Shown: positions 1-8,090, counted from the stretch's first letter. The stretch is DNA of 34,198 bases from an uncultured Flavobacterium sp. (GCA_947631175.1 CANRKI010000015.1:1-34198), one strand, 5' to 3'. Numbers and translations: made by a program. Notes: generated by a model not told the origin, from the letters alone.

Positions 1-1
1 G

Positions 2-160
2 CCTAACAAAATGTTTGAATTGGACACCGCGGGTGATGGAAGAAAATTTTTACTTGTTGAAGAAGGAATTATTCCTTTAGATAGAGATGGTAAAGAATTT
101 ATTGCACCAGAAAAAACAGACGTTCCGGATAACGGAAAGTATTTTCTTAAAAAACAATAG
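2..160 (+). CDS. C-terminal end of an unidentified protein (partial)
   Basis: An open frame enters from the left edge and stops with TAG at 158-160, giving the last 52 residues of a protein that ends in GKYFLKKQ. The tail is rich in charged residues and has no motif I recognise, so I assign no family. It converges on the DUF3078 gene, with a terminator hairpin between them. The codon use and continuous frame make it likely to be a real gene end. Confidence 0.6.
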   Translation, partial: PNKMFELDTAGDGRKFLLVEEGIIPLDRDGKEFIAPEKTDVPDNGKYFLKKQ

Positions 161-207
161 ATAAAAAGAATCGTAATTTTTGCCCAAATAATGGTTAATT
201 AAACAAC

Positions 208-246
208 ATAAGCCCCGATACTAAACTGTATACGGGGCTTCTATTT
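208..246. terminator. Bidirectional terminator between convergent genes
   Basis: AAGCCCCG at 210-217 pairs with CGGGGCTT at 233-240, and further pairs extend into the loop. A T-rich stretch follows on the plus strand and a TTATGTTG stretch on the minus strand. It sits between the end of the upstream partial gene and the end of the DUF3078 gene and probably serves both. Confidence 0.75.
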
Positions 247-250
247 TAAT

Positions 251-1102
251 TTAAAAATTATAATTAAGGCCTAAACCAAAAAGTTGTCTGATTTGAAAAG
301 CCTTTCTAGCATTGTCATCATAAATTGCTTGAAAAGCGATATTCGTTGTTATATATTTATTCACTTTCATTGCGATATTCATTTGATAATCGATATCAAT
401 ATTTTTAGGATCTTCTAAATAATTAGAATATAAATTTAAAATATTTTCCATTGATACATTCTCAAACAAATCAAATTTATAATACGCATTTATTGCCGCT
501 CCCAATTCATATCGAGTGGTTTTACCTTGCTCTACACCGTACGAAGAGCCTAATAAGGTAAACTCATCATGTACCACAACCAATTTGGAGTTTAATGGTG
601 AAATATTAACCTTAAGGTTATCCGATTTTTTCCACAACATACCAGGACCTAACTGAAAAAATGCTGGAGAAAAAAAATGCGAAATCTTAACTCCATCGGG
701 ATCAAAGCCTGAATCAAATTGCGTACGAGCATTAAACATTAAAGAGTAATACCAATTTCCTTTTGCCTTTTTACCTAAAACCGAATTTAAATCTATTCGA
801 TCGTCTGTTTTTTTAGCTCCGTCTCCTTTTAATTTGGCTTGTCCGTATGCTCCAATAAATTTTGTATCCCAAGTCCAATCTCCTTTGGCGTAATTTATAT
901 CGTAATTTACGTTCACATTACCCGCAATAGACGAGGTTCCTCCTGCCATCCAATCGTTATTAAAAGCAGTTTGATTAAATAAAAAAGTAAAGGTTCCTCC
1001 TTTTTTCCAATTCGACACAGAATCTATTGCAACAGTTGCTTCTTGAGCTTGTGCGTTTTGAAATAAAAAAATTCCTAAAATACTTAACACTAATTTTCTC
1101 AT
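251..1102 (-). CDS. DUF3078 family secreted/outer-membrane protein
   Basis: The 283-residue protein has a clear signal peptide (MRKLVLSILGIFLFQNAQAQ). The rest is rich in aromatic and glycine-bearing beta strands, such as NWKKGGTFTFLFNQTAFNNDW near the N-terminus, which matches the flavobacterial DUF3078 family. The strand-rich pattern and the C-terminal LGLNYNF ending in Phe suggest an outer-membrane beta barrel; this is inference. The family has no established function. It is the last gene of the minus-strand sufS-sufE-DUF59-DUF2480 cluster but is separated from DUF2480 by a strong hairpin that ends only four bases before its ATG, so its transcription may be uncoupled. Confidence 0.85.
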   Translation of the reverse strand: MRKLVLSILGIFLFQNAQAQEATVAIDSVSNWKKGGTFTFLFNQTAFNNDWMAGGTSSIAGNVNVNYDINYAKGDWTWDTKFIGAYGQAKLKGDGAKKTDDRIDLNSVLGKKAKGNWYYSLMFNARTQFDSGFDPDGVKISHFFSPAFFQLGPGMLWKKSDNLKVNISPLNSKLVVVHDEFTLLGSSYGVEQGKTTRYELGAAINAYYKFDLFENVSMENILNLYSNYLEDPKNIDIDYQMNIAMKVNKYITTNIAFQAIYDDNARKAFQIRQLFGLGLNYNF

Positions 1103-1106
1103 AAAT

Positions 1107-1146
1107 AAAATACGGTTTTAAATCATAACATTTAAAACCGTATTTT
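1107..1146. terminator. Perfect 16-bp hairpin between DUF2480 and DUF3078
   Basis: The arms 1107-1122 and 1131-1146 are perfect inverted repeats with an 8-base loop, and both arms end in A/T runs, so it can act as an intrinsic terminator on either strand. On the minus strand it follows the DUF2480 stop codon and its last paired base is four bases before the DUF3078 ATG, leaving no separate leader. Confidence 0.75.
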
Positions 1147-1158
1147 ATTATATGTATT

Positions 1159-1662
1159 TTATTTTCTTTTAAAAATTGGCACTGCCGAACAAGCTTCACC
1201 AAACATAATCGAGCGTGCAACTTGTTGCATTTCTTGTATAGCCATAACGTAAGCCTCTTCTGGAATTGGCTTTTTTGAACAACCTTTAATGATTACAGGT
1301 TTATCTTGATAAAAAGAAAAATCAATATTCGCAATAACATCTTGATAAATACCGTTTTTAAGCATTTTTATATCACCTTGTACAACTTTTACTGCAACGG
1401 GCTTTAAATAACTTGCTGTTAACATAAAAGCCCAAGCCGGTAAAATTGCATCTGTAGAGCAATGTAGAGCCACGTATTTATCTTGAAATTGATTCCAATC
1501 AAAATCTTTTAATTGTGCTCTAAAATCTTTTTCTTTCAATAAAAATCCTTCAAAAAGAAACTGAGCAATATCAAACGTAACCATTTCTTGTTTTGGATAG
1601 TAATCTTCTAAATCAAAAACCTCTAAAGAACTGTTGGCTACTTTATTTACAATTTCTTCCAT
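1159..1662 (-). CDS. DUF2480 family protein
   Basis: This is a 167-residue soluble protein without a signal peptide, starting MEEIVNKVANSSLEVFDLED. Its length and sequence fit DUF2480, a Bacteroidetes family commonly found beside SUF genes. It contains the conserved-looking stretches ALHCSTDAILPAWAFM and GCSKKPIPEEAY and a late cysteine (GEACSA). No catalytic function is established for the family. The ATG lies three bases after the DUF59 stop codon, so it is almost certainly co-transcribed with sufS and sufE, and a role linked to Fe-S assembly is a reasonable but unproven inference. Confidence 0.88.
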   Translation of the reverse strand: MEEIVNKVANSSLEVFDLEDYYPKQEMVTFDIAQFLFEGFLLKEKDFRAQLKDFDWNQFQDKYVALHCSTDAILPAWAFMLTASYLKPVAVKVVQGDIKMLKNGIYQDVIANIDFSFYQDKPVIIKGCSKKPIPEEAYVMAIQEMQQVARSIMFGEACSAVPIFKRK

Positions 1663-1665
1663 AAA

Positions 1666-1989
1666 TTAAAGCATTCCTAATTCAAGTTTAGCCTCTTCAC
1701 TCATTAATTCTTTATCCCAAGGTGGATCAAAAGTAATCTCAACTTCACAAGAGTTTACAGCCTCAATTTTAGCAATTTTTTCTTCAACCTCTGCTGGTAA
1801 TGTCTCGGCAACTGGGCAGTTTGGCGAAGTTAATGTCATAACAATTTTAACATCGTTATCTTCATTAATCAAAACATCATAAACTAATCCTAGTTCATAA
1901 ATATCTACTGGAATTTCTGGGTCGTAAATTGTTTTTAAAACTCTTACAACATCTTCTCCTAAATTTACGGTATCGTTATATTGTTCCAT
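1666..1989 (-). CDS. DUF59/MIP18 family Fe-S assembly protein (SUF system)
   Basis: The 107-residue protein consists of a single DUF59 domain: IYDPEIPVDIYELGLVYDV near residues 21-39, then the diagnostic LTSPNCPVAETLP with the conserved cysteine near residue 58, and a C-terminal EITFDPPWDKELMS. Such short proteins are found in SUF operons of Bacteroidetes and are related to SufT and PaaD. In studied relatives the cysteine is needed for Fe-S protein maturation. It sits between sufE and DUF2480 with gaps of six and three bases. Confidence 0.92.
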   Translation of the reverse strand: MEQYNDTVNLGEDVVRVLKTIYDPEIPVDIYELGLVYDVLINEDNDVKIVMTLTSPNCPVAETLPAEVEEKIAKIEAVNSCEVEITFDPPWDKELMSEEAKLELGML

Positions 1990-1995
1990 AACTTG

Positions 1996-2415
1996 TTATT
2001 TTTTAGCTTCAAAAGCTAGAGCGTACATTTTAATTTGTTTAATCATTGATACCAATCCGTTAGCACGAGTTGGCGATAAATGTTCTTTTAATCCAATTTG
2101 ATCGATAAAATCTGTGTTGGCATCTAAAATAGCTTTAGGGCTTTGATTTGAAAAAACGCGAACCAAAATAGCAATGATTCCTTTGGTAATAATTGCATCA
2201 CTATCCGCAGTAAAAACCACATTATCGTTTTGTATTTCGGCGTGAACCCAAACTTTAGATTGGCAACCTTTTATGGTATTGTCTTCCGTTTTATAGGCTT
2301 CGTTAATTAAAGGCAAGGTTTTACCTAAATCAATTACGTATTGAAAACGTTCGTCCCAATCGTCAAACATTGAAAATTCATCAATGATTTCTTCTTGTAT
2401 TTCCTGAATTGTCAT
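1996..2415 (-). CDS. sufE: Cysteine desulfuration protein SufE
   Basis: The 139-residue protein has the usual SufE length. The active cysteine is Cys51 in the loop NTIKGCQSKVW, which accepts the persulfide from SufS and stimulates its desulfurase activity. The conserved second half (SDAIITKGIIAILVRVFSNQSP and LSPTRANGLVSMIKQIKMYA) is complete. It starts two bases after the end of the small lipoprotein gene and is in the same minus-strand unit as sufS, as expected for the SufS-SufE pair. Confidence 0.96.
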   Translation of the reverse strand: MTIQEIQEEIIDEFSMFDDWDERFQYVIDLGKTLPLINEAYKTEDNTIKGCQSKVWVHAEIQNDNVVFTADSDAIITKGIIAILVRVFSNQSPKAILDANTDFIDQIGLKEHLSPTRANGLVSMIKQIKMYALAFEAKK

Positions 2416-2417
2416 TT

Positions 2418-2885
2418 TTATTTTTTTGGTAGAAAAGTACCAATAGTTTTTATTAATGTCGAAAACTCGATCGGTGGATTTGAGGTATCAAAATCGTTTG
2501 ATACATATTCAACATTATTATTAATTATTTTTATGGATGAAGCCGCAGAAGCATCGCTAAAGCGTTTTTCTGTGGTTGATAAGTATTCGTTTATTCTATC
2601 CAGTTCAAACTCATTATAAGCTAATTTTAAGGCTTGTAATTGCTCTTTTGTTAGCTTTACAGTAGTTCCAACATCTGTTCTGTCAGCTTTAAAAATTGCT
2701 ATCCCGTTAGTGATTACAACATTTTTGTATAAACCACGAGCTACAGTTTCAACCTCAATTGTATTTGGTAAAGGTTGTAATGTTTTGTTTGATACACTAG
2801 GTTTATTTGTGTCCTCCGTGTTTTTGGTAGAATTACAGCTTAATAAACTAGCTAAACACATTGCAATAGTAAAAATGTATTTCAT
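2418..2885 (-). CDS. Small lipoprotein of unknown function between sufS and sufE
   Basis: The 155-residue product begins with a short signal peptide and a lipobox (MCLASLLSCNST, lipidated Cys at 17), followed by a polar linker (TKNTEDTNKPSVSN). The mature part, from about residue 40, resembles a single small alpha/beta domain (VETVARGLYKNVVITNGIAIFKAD) with no motif I can name. It would be anchored in the inner or outer membrane. It is embedded in the suf unit, 26 bases after sufS and 2 bases before sufE. I do not know why a lipoprotein is co-transcribed here. Confidence 0.85.
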   Translation of the reverse strand: MKYIFTIAMCLASLLSCNSTKNTEDTNKPSVSNKTLQPLPNTIEVETVARGLYKNVVITNGIAIFKADRTDVGTTVKLTKEQLQALKLAYNEFELDRINEYLSTTEKRFSDASAASSIKIINNNVEYVSNDFDTSNPPIEFSTLIKTIGTFLPKK

Positions 2886-2911
2886 AATAGTAGATTTGGG
2901 TGGTTATAATT

Positions 2912-4126
2912 TTATGATAACATCATTTGTGCCTTTTTTACGGCTTGTACTAAGATATCAATTTCTTCTTTAGTATTATAAAACATAAACGAAGCACGAA
3001 CAGTACCCGGAATGTTAAAATGTTTCATTATAGGTTGTGCACAATGGTGTCCCGTTCTAACAGCTACTCCCATTTTATCGACAATTGTTCCTATATCATA
3101 CGGATGTATTCCGTCAATATTAAATGAAACTACAGAAGCTTTATTTTTAGTATTTCCGTAAATTTTTAGCCCCGAAATTTGTAATAATTGCTCGGTAGCA
3201 TAATCTAGTAATTCTTGTTCGTATGCTGCAATATTATCAAAACCAACCTGATTTAAATAATCAATTGCATATCCTAAAGCAATACCACCAGCAATATTTG
3301 GTGTTCCTGCTTCAAATTTATGAGGCAATTCTGCGTAGGTAGTTTCCTCAAAAGTTACCTCTTTAATCATCTCACCACCGCCTTGGTAAGGTGGTAGTTT
3401 ATTTAACCACTCTTCTTTTCCATATAAAATTCCTGTTCCTGTTGGTCCACAAATTTTATGTCCAGAAAAAGCATAAAAATCACAATCTAGAGCTTGAACA
3501 TCTGGCTTTAAGTGTGGTGTTGATTGTGCTCCATCAATTAAAACAGCCGCGCCTACTTGATGCGCCTTTTCAATAATATATTCAATTGGATTGATAATGC
3601 CTAAAGCATTTGAAATATGATTTACGGCTACAACTTTAGTGTTTTTATTTACTAACGAATCAAAAACTTGCATATCTAAAACTCCATTGTCATCCATTGG
3701 AATTACTTTTAAAGTAGCTCCCGAACGTTGACAAGCAAATTGCCATGGTACAATGTTAGAATGATGTTCTAGTTCTGAAACGATAATCTCATCGCCTGCT
3801 TTTAATATTTGTGCAAAACCATTTGCTACTAGGTTTATTCCAAAGGTTGTACCAGCGGTGAATAAAACTTCGTGTGAATGCTTTGCGTTAATGTGATTTT
3901 GGATTTTTAAACGAGATTCTTCATAAGCATCTGTTGCTAATTGACTTAACGTATGTACACCACGATGAATATTAGCATTTATTTCTGTATAATACTTTTC
4001 TATTGCATCTAAAACCATTTTAGGCTTTTGTGATGTAGCACCATTGTCAAAATAGACTAATGGTTTACCGTTAACTTTTTGATTTAATATAGGAAAATCA
4101 GCTCTTATAGCCTGAATATCAAACAT
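2912..4126 (-). CDS. sufS: Cysteine desulfurase SufS
   Basis: This is a complete 404-residue class V aminotransferase-fold enzyme of the SufS (group II) type. It takes sulfur from cysteine with PLP and passes it to SufE. The PLP-binding Lys224 lies in AFSGHKICGPTG, Asp198 in LIDGAQS would bind the pyridine nitrogen, and the persulfide-forming Cys362 lies in RTGHHCAQP on the short loop of the SufS type. The start MFDIQAIRADFPIL is standard for the family. It heads the second suf transcription unit. Two TAnnTTTG boxes lie upstream within 70 bases, and a structured repeat lies beyond them. Confidence 0.97.
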   Translation of the reverse strand: MFDIQAIRADFPILNQKVNGKPLVYFDNGATSQKPKMVLDAIEKYYTEINANIHRGVHTLSQLATDAYEESRLKIQNHINAKHSHEVLFTAGTTFGINLVANGFAQILKAGDEIIVSELEHHSNIVPWQFACQRSGATLKVIPMDDNGVLDMQVFDSLVNKNTKVVAVNHISNALGIINPIEYIIEKAHQVGAAVLIDGAQSTPHLKPDVQALDCDFYAFSGHKICGPTGTGILYGKEEWLNKLPPYQGGGEMIKEVTFEETTYAELPHKFEAGTPNIAGGIALGYAIDYLNQVGFDNIAAYEQELLDYATEQLLQISGLKIYGNTKNKASVVSFNIDGIHPYDIGTIVDKMGVAVRTGHHCAQPIMKHFNIPGTVRASFMFYNTKEEIDILVQAVKKAQMMLS

Positions 4127-4143
4127 CTCAAATTATTTTAATG

Positions 4144-4193
4144 CAAATTTACAACAACTATCTCAAAATTTGCCATTTAACTATGCAAAGTTA
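4144..4193 (-). promoter_or_regulatory. Candidate -7 boxes for the sufS unit
   Basis: On the minus strand TAACTTTG (4186-4193) and TAAATTTG (4144-4151) both match the Bacteroidetes TAnnTTTG box perfectly. The nearer one would give a leader of roughly 15 bases, the farther one about 55. Neither has a TTTG at the ideal distance, so which one is used is uncertain. Confidence 0.45.
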
Positions 4194-4333
4194 CTGAATT
4201 ATTGAATTTAATAAGGCATATTTTCACAACTATTTAAAGCAATTCTAAATAAAACACATAACACTAAGTACGGACAATTAAACCTATACAACAGACTTAT
4301 AACAACTAATAAAAATTTACAAATTATAAACTT

Positions 4334-4459
4334 GGGCGTTACCCGCGTTAAAGTTCCTAATAATACAAAAAGTAAATTCCGCGGGTCGCGCTGTCCGCAC
4401 TCGCTCTTACTTCATTTCATTACGTAAGGAGCTCAAACAAACGCTCCCATCGCTAACGC
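4334..4459 (+). repeat. Structured intergenic repeat, copy 1 (type A)
   Basis: The element begins GGGCGTTACCCGCG and ends CATCGCTAACGC. The ends pair: GCGTTA 4336-4341 with TAACGC 4454-4459. An inner hairpin pairs CCCGCG 4342-4347 with CGCGGG 4380-4385, and GCTC-TTAC near 4403 can pair with GTAAGGAGC near 4425. Copy 2 shares the core TCGCGCTGTCCGCACTCGC and the end CTCCCATCGCTAACGC in inverted orientation. The rest of the 510 bases between sufS and the next gene (4127-4636) holds the sufS promoter boxes, this element and its terminator; I see nothing else there. Confidence 0.8.
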
Positions 4460-4498
4460 AAAAAAGAGTCTCAACAAAAGTTGAGACACTTTTTTTAT
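4459..4498 (+). terminator. Terminator adjoining repeat copy 1
   Basis: GTCTCAAC 4468-4475 pairs with GTTGAGAC 4480-4487 over an AAAA loop and is followed by ACTTTTTTT; upstream is an A run. It follows the right end of the repeat at once, as happens with the other copies. On the minus strand it can terminate the 310-residue gene that ends at 4637. Confidence 0.7.
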
Positions 4499-4636
4499 AA
4501 GCTTACTACAGTAACATTTTTGATGCTTTAAAAAGCCACAAACGCCAAAAAGCGAAATAAACTTCTAGGTTTAATATGTAAAATTCAATGTAATTCCTGA
4601 TCCAAAAGTTCTTAAAAACTATGTTACATAAAGTCT

Positions 4637-5569
4637 TTAATCTTTTATTTTCTTGCCGTATAATAAAATGGCAGGTGTAACAAGCATACTTTTATGAGGC
4701 TTCTTAAAAAATTGATTCGCATAATCGTAATTAATCAATACGTTTATATTAAAAAGATTATCCGACAATTTCTTGGTAAAAAAATCACTCATTCTAGAAT
4801 AATAATTTTCTTTAGTAGACATTTGAAATTTTAGTTTCGTACTATTTTCGATAGTAGGGTTTATTATAGTATCACTTTCATCATAGTAATCTAAAAGCTC
4901 AATAGTTACAAATAACGTAGCAGAAGGTTCTAAAAACAATTCGGTTTCAAAAAAAATTTCGTTTTTAGAGCTAGCATTTTTATTGATAATTAAACTGTCT
5001 GTGGAATAAACTAAATCTCGAAAAGTAATAAATTGATTGCCATTTTTTGGTAAAGTTTCAGCAACATTATAAAAATTGATTTTGTAGGCGGTTTTATGGT
5101 AAATTTTATCCGTGTAAAAAACAATTTTATCTATTGATACTTTTTGTGGGTTTTCATTTTTTAAAAGTATTCCATATTCTAATTCTTTTACTATTGGTCT
5201 ACTCTGTTTTTTTACAAAACGATTTGTTTCGCCTAAAATTATTAAATTCTCTTTTTTGGCACTAACAACCACTTCGTCTAAATAAGTCGCTTTTTTACGT
5301 AAATAAAGTATCGAATCTATGTTGTTTTTAGGCAAGCCTATAGTTTGGAAATCTATCTTTGATAGAGTAATTGAATCGTATTCAATTTCGGATGGAATTT
5401 TCGTTATTTCCTTGTTTTTAGTGACACTTTTAAAGACTAATTTTTTGTTAAAAAATAAAGAATAGTTTACATCTTCAATAAAATCTTGAGTATCATTATC
5501 CAAAGTTATAAACGCTTGACTAAAACAAGAGTTAAAATAAAGAAGAAATAGTAGGACTTTTGTTTTCAT
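4637..5569 (-). CDS. Secreted protein of unknown function with a DEVVV motif
   Basis: From the ATG at 5569 the product is 310 residues and starts with a signal peptide (MKTKVLLFLLYFNSCFSQ). An 11-residue upstream extension in the same frame is possible but would spoil the signal peptide. Residues about 20-100 resemble the carboxypeptidase-regulatory-like beta-sandwich that precedes TonB-dependent plug domains, and LDEVVVSAKK near residue 95 is like the TonB-receptor plug start. No beta barrel follows, only about 200 residues of strand-rich sequence. Such proteins are common and uncharacterised in flavobacteria. The gene interrupts the usual sufD-sufS junction and is bracketed by inverted repeats, which suggests later insertion. 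Confidence 0.8.
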   Translation of the reverse strand: MKTKVLLFLLYFNSCFSQAFITLDNDTQDFIEDVNYSLFFNKKLVFKSVTKNKEITKIPSEIEYDSITLSKIDFQTIGLPKNNIDSILYLRKKATYLDEVVVSAKKENLIILGETNRFVKKQSRPIVKELEYGILLKNENPQKVSIDKIVFYTDKIYHKTAYKINFYNVAETLPKNGNQFITFRDLVYSTDSLIINKNASSKNEIFFETELFLEPSATLFVTIELLDYYDESDTIINPTIENSTKLKFQMSTKENYYSRMSDFFTKKLSDNLFNINVLINYDYANQFFKKPHKSMLVTPAILLYGKKIKD

Positions 5570-5735
5570 AATACACGTAAAACTGGTTTGTTTAAAAACC
5601 AAAGAGCTATAGTTTTAAATATTTAATTTTTATGGTTTAATATCTTTATATTAGTTTTTTTTTAAAAAAAAAATTAGTCAAAAAAACAAAATAAAACCAA
5701 GTAAATATAAACTTTTACAACTAGATAAAAGAAAT

Positions 5736-5770
5736 AAAACGAGGCTTATAAAAGCCTCGTTTTTTTTTTT
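5736..5770. terminator. Terminator adjoining repeat copy 2
   Basis: GAGGCTT 5741-5747 pairs with AAGCCTC 5752-5758, flanked by AAAAC and GTTTT, and followed on the plus strand by a run of about twelve T. It abuts the right end of repeat copy 2. The 379 bases between the 310-residue gene and sufD (5570-5948) hold this terminator, repeat copy 2 and the sufD terminator, plus an A/T-rich stretch at 5600-5720 that probably contains the promoter of the downstream gene. Confidence 0.75.
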
Positions 5771-5887
5771 GCGTTAGCGATGGGAGCATTTGTTTGAGCA
5801 CATTTTGTAATGCAATGGAAAAATTGCGAGTGCGGACAGCGCGACCTGTAAAAAACGACGGGAGGAGTTTTTGTGCAGGTAACGCCC
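5771..5887 (-). repeat. Structured intergenic repeat, copy 2 (type A, inverted)
   Basis: Read on the minus strand it begins GGGCGTTACCTG at 5887 and ends CATCGCTAACGC at 5771. The inner hairpin here is ACCTG (minus strand, 5876-5880) with CAGGT (5844-5848), so both arms differ from copy 1 but still pair. The core TCGCGCTGTCCGCACTCGC is the same as in copy 1. A 64-codon open frame that crosses this element is not a credible gene. Confidence 0.8.
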
Positions 5888-5896
5888 AAAGGCAAT

Positions 5897-5934
5897 AAAA
5901 AAGAGCCTTAACCATTGGCTAAGACTCTTTTTGT
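5897..5934 (-). terminator. sufD terminator
   Basis: An imperfect hairpin (AAGAG-CTTAACC paired with GG-CTAAG-CTCTT around an ATT loop) is followed on the minus strand by TTTTTTATT. It lies 15 bases after the sufD stop codon and separates sufD from the repeat and from the inserted gene. Confidence 0.7.
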
Positions 5935-5948
5935 ATGTTGTATGGAAG

Positions 5949-7262
5949 TTATATTTCGAATCCCATGTTTACGCCAAGTTTTTTAGCGATTACACGAGCT
6001 AATTTTTGTTTTAAGTCATCTATTTTAACGGATGATAAAACCTCGTCTGTAAAGGCGTACATTAACAAGGCACGTGCTTCTTTTTTAGGGATACCACGTT
6101 GTTGCATGTAAAACATTGCTGTTTCGTCTAACTGACCAATTGTACATCCGTGAGAACATTTTACATCATCAGCAAAAATTTCTAATTGCGGTTTTGTGTT
6201 TAATGTTGCTTTATCGGTTAACAAAATGTTGTTATTTTGTTGGAAAGCATCCGTTTTTTGTGCGATTTTATCTACATAAATTTTACCATTGAAAACTCCT
6301 GTTGAACGATCATCAAAAATACCTTTGTAGTTTTGGTGTGATTCGCAGTTTGGCTGTTCGTGGTTCACTAATGTAAAGTGATCTACGTGTTGCTTATCTC
6401 CAATAATTGTAATTCCTTTTAATGTAGAATCGATACGTTCTCCTCTTTGGTAAAAGTTTAAGTTGTTACGTGTAACATTTCCACCAAACGAGAATGTGTG
6501 AACAGAAACGCGGCTTTCTTGCTTTTGAACGATAAAAGTATTATCAATTAAATTAGCAGATTGCGCATCGTTTTGTAATTTATAATAATCTACAATAGCA
6601 CGTTTTGCAGCAAAAATTTCAGTCACCGCATTTGTTACAACCGTAGATTCTGTTAAGCTTTGATGACGCTCCATAATTTGAACGTGTGCATTTTCACCTA
6701 CAATAATTAAGTTACGAGGCTGAACAAAAGTTGCTTGTGAACCTGTTGTGAAATATAAAATCTCGATTGGTTTTTTTACAACTGTTGATTTTGGTATGTT
6801 AATATACGCACCTTCTAAAGCATAAGCTGTATTTAGGTTTGTAAGGCTATCGTTTTTATCGATTGCTTGATTAAAATACGTATCAATAATCATTTTGTAT
6901 TTAGGCTTAGTTAATGCCGACGACATTAAGCAAACATCTAAACCATCATGTGTAGTTGATGATAAATGAGACGAAAACACACCATTAATAAATACCACTT
7001 TATAAGTATCTACATCGTTTAAAAAGTATTGTTTTACATCTTTCCAATCAACAGCTTCTTCGTTTTTAGGTAAAATAGCGAATTCGTTATTTAAAACTGC
7101 ATTTAACGAAGTGTATTTCCACGCTTCCTCTTTTTTGGTTGGAAAACCTTTATTTTCGAACACCTTTAGAGCTTCGTTACGAATGTCGTGTAAATCTGTA
7201 TTGATGTCTACTTTTTGTTCGAAAGCTAAGAAAGATGATAATAATTTTTCTTTTAATTCCAT
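5949..7262 (-). CDS. sufD: Fe-S cluster assembly protein SufD
   Basis: The 437-residue protein has the SufBD domain: an alpha-helical N-terminus with the EEAWKYTSLNAVLNN motif near residues 43-57, a right-handed beta helix, and the C-terminal signature KCSHGCTIGQLDE with His371, which corresponds to the SufD histidine at the SufB-SufD interface where the cluster is built. The closing helices (MQQRGIPKKEARALLMYAFTDEV) are intact. It forms the SufBC2D scaffold with the two upstream genes. It is the last gene of the first suf unit and is followed by a terminator. Confidence 0.96.
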   Translation of the reverse strand: MELKEKLLSSFLAFEQKVDINTDLHDIRNEALKVFENKGFPTKKEEAWKYTSLNAVLNNEFAILPKNEEAVDWKDVKQYFLNDVDTYKVVFINGVFSSHLSSTTHDGLDVCLMSSALTKPKYKMIIDTYFNQAIDKNDSLTNLNTAYALEGAYINIPKSTVVKKPIEILYFTTGSQATFVQPRNLIIVGENAHVQIMERHQSLTESTVVTNAVTEIFAAKRAIVDYYKLQNDAQSANLIDNTFIVQKQESRVSVHTFSFGGNVTRNNLNFYQRGERIDSTLKGITIIGDKQHVDHFTLVNHEQPNCESHQNYKGIFDDRSTGVFNGKIYVDKIAQKTDAFQQNNNILLTDKATLNTKPQLEIFADDVKCSHGCTIGQLDETAMFYMQQRGIPKKEARALLMYAFTDEVLSSVKIDDLKQKLARVIAKKLGVNMGFEI

Positions 7263-7272
7263 GTTTATTCAT

Positions 7273-7332
7273 GTTTAAAGTTTAAGGTTTTGAAGTTTAA
7301 GGTTTTGAACCTTGAACGTAGAACTTTAAACT
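7273..7332. repeat. Repeat array in the sufC-sufD gap (possible empty site)
   Basis: This 60-base stretch holds GTTTAAAGTTTAAGG-TTTTGAA at 7273-7294, a shorter direct copy at 7295-7309, and inverted copies CCTTGAAC and AACTTTAAAC up to 7332. The first 22 bases are identical to 8092-8113, the left arm of the four-helix-bundle cassette between sufB and sufC. Here the arms lie together with no gene between them. Confidence 0.7.
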
Positions 7333-7344
7333 AATAAAACGTTA

Positions 7345-8082
7345 TTATTTAAGCCAATCGTACCCCTTTTCTTCTAATTCTAGAGCTAATTCTTTACCTC
7401 CAGTTTTAACGATTTTACCATCGTGTAATACGTGTACAAAATCAGGAACAATATAGTCTAATAAACGTTGGTAGTGTGTAATTACGATTACTGCGTTGTT
7501 TTCGTTCTTAAGCTTGTTAACTCCGTTTGCAACGATACGTAATGCGTCGATATCTAAACCAGAATCTGTTTCGTCTAAGATTGCTACTTTAGGCTCTAAC
7601 ATGGCCATTTGGAAAATTTCGTTACGTTTTTTCTCACCACCAGAAAATCCTTCGTTTAATGAACGAGATAAGAATTTACGATCGATTTCTAATAACTCCG
7701 ATTTTTCTTTAATTAACTTCAACATTTCGTTAGCCGGCATATCTTCTAAACCTTTTGCTTTACGAGATTCGTTAATTGCTGTTTTCATGAAGTTTGTAAC
7801 CGAAACACCAGGAATTTCTACTGGATATTGAAACGATAAGAAAACCCCTTTGTGTGCTCTTTCTTCTGGAGCTAATTCATTTAATTCTTCTCCGTCTAAT
7901 ACGATTTCTCCTTCAGTAACTTCAAAGTTTTCATTACCAGCAATTACAGCTGATAACGTAGATTTTCCGGCACCGTTTGGTCCCATGATTGCGTGAACTT
8001 CTCCAGCTTTAACTTCCAGATTAATTCCTTTTAATATTTCTTTATCTTCAACACTAGCGTGTAGATTTTTAATTACTAACAT
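7345..8082 (-). CDS. sufC: Fe-S cluster assembly ATPase SufC
   Basis: The 245-residue cytosolic ABC ATPase powers the SufBC2D scaffold. The Walker A motif is GPNGAGKST at residues 34-42, the ABC signature has the SufC-specific form FSGGEKKR at 146-153, and Walker B is VAILDE ending at Glu171, followed by the D-loop (SGLD) and the switch histidine in VIVITHYQ. There are no membrane segments. It is bracketed by two sets of the same short repeat, one on each side, which is unusual for a core operon gene. Confidence 0.97.
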   Translation of the reverse strand: MLVIKNLHASVEDKEILKGINLEVKAGEVHAIMGPNGAGKSTLSAVIAGNENFEVTEGEIVLDGEELNELAPEERAHKGVFLSFQYPVEIPGVSVTNFMKTAINESRKAKGLEDMPANEMLKLIKEKSELLEIDRKFLSRSLNEGFSGGEKKRNEIFQMAMLEPKVAILDETDSGLDIDALRIVANGVNKLKNENNAVIVITHYQRLLDYIVPDFVHVLHDGKIVKTGGKELALELEEKGYDWLK

Positions 8083-8090
8083 AGTTTATA

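Noticed and set aside
4127..4333. tRNA or riboswitch upstream of sufS
   Set aside because: The stretch is A/T-rich with no cloverleaf or conserved aptamer pattern; only promoter boxes stand out.
5721..5915. 64-codon open frame on the minus strand between the inserted gene and sufD
   Set aside because: It covers repeat copy 2 and both neighbouring terminators, so its sequence is explained by the repeat; it has no plausible start context.
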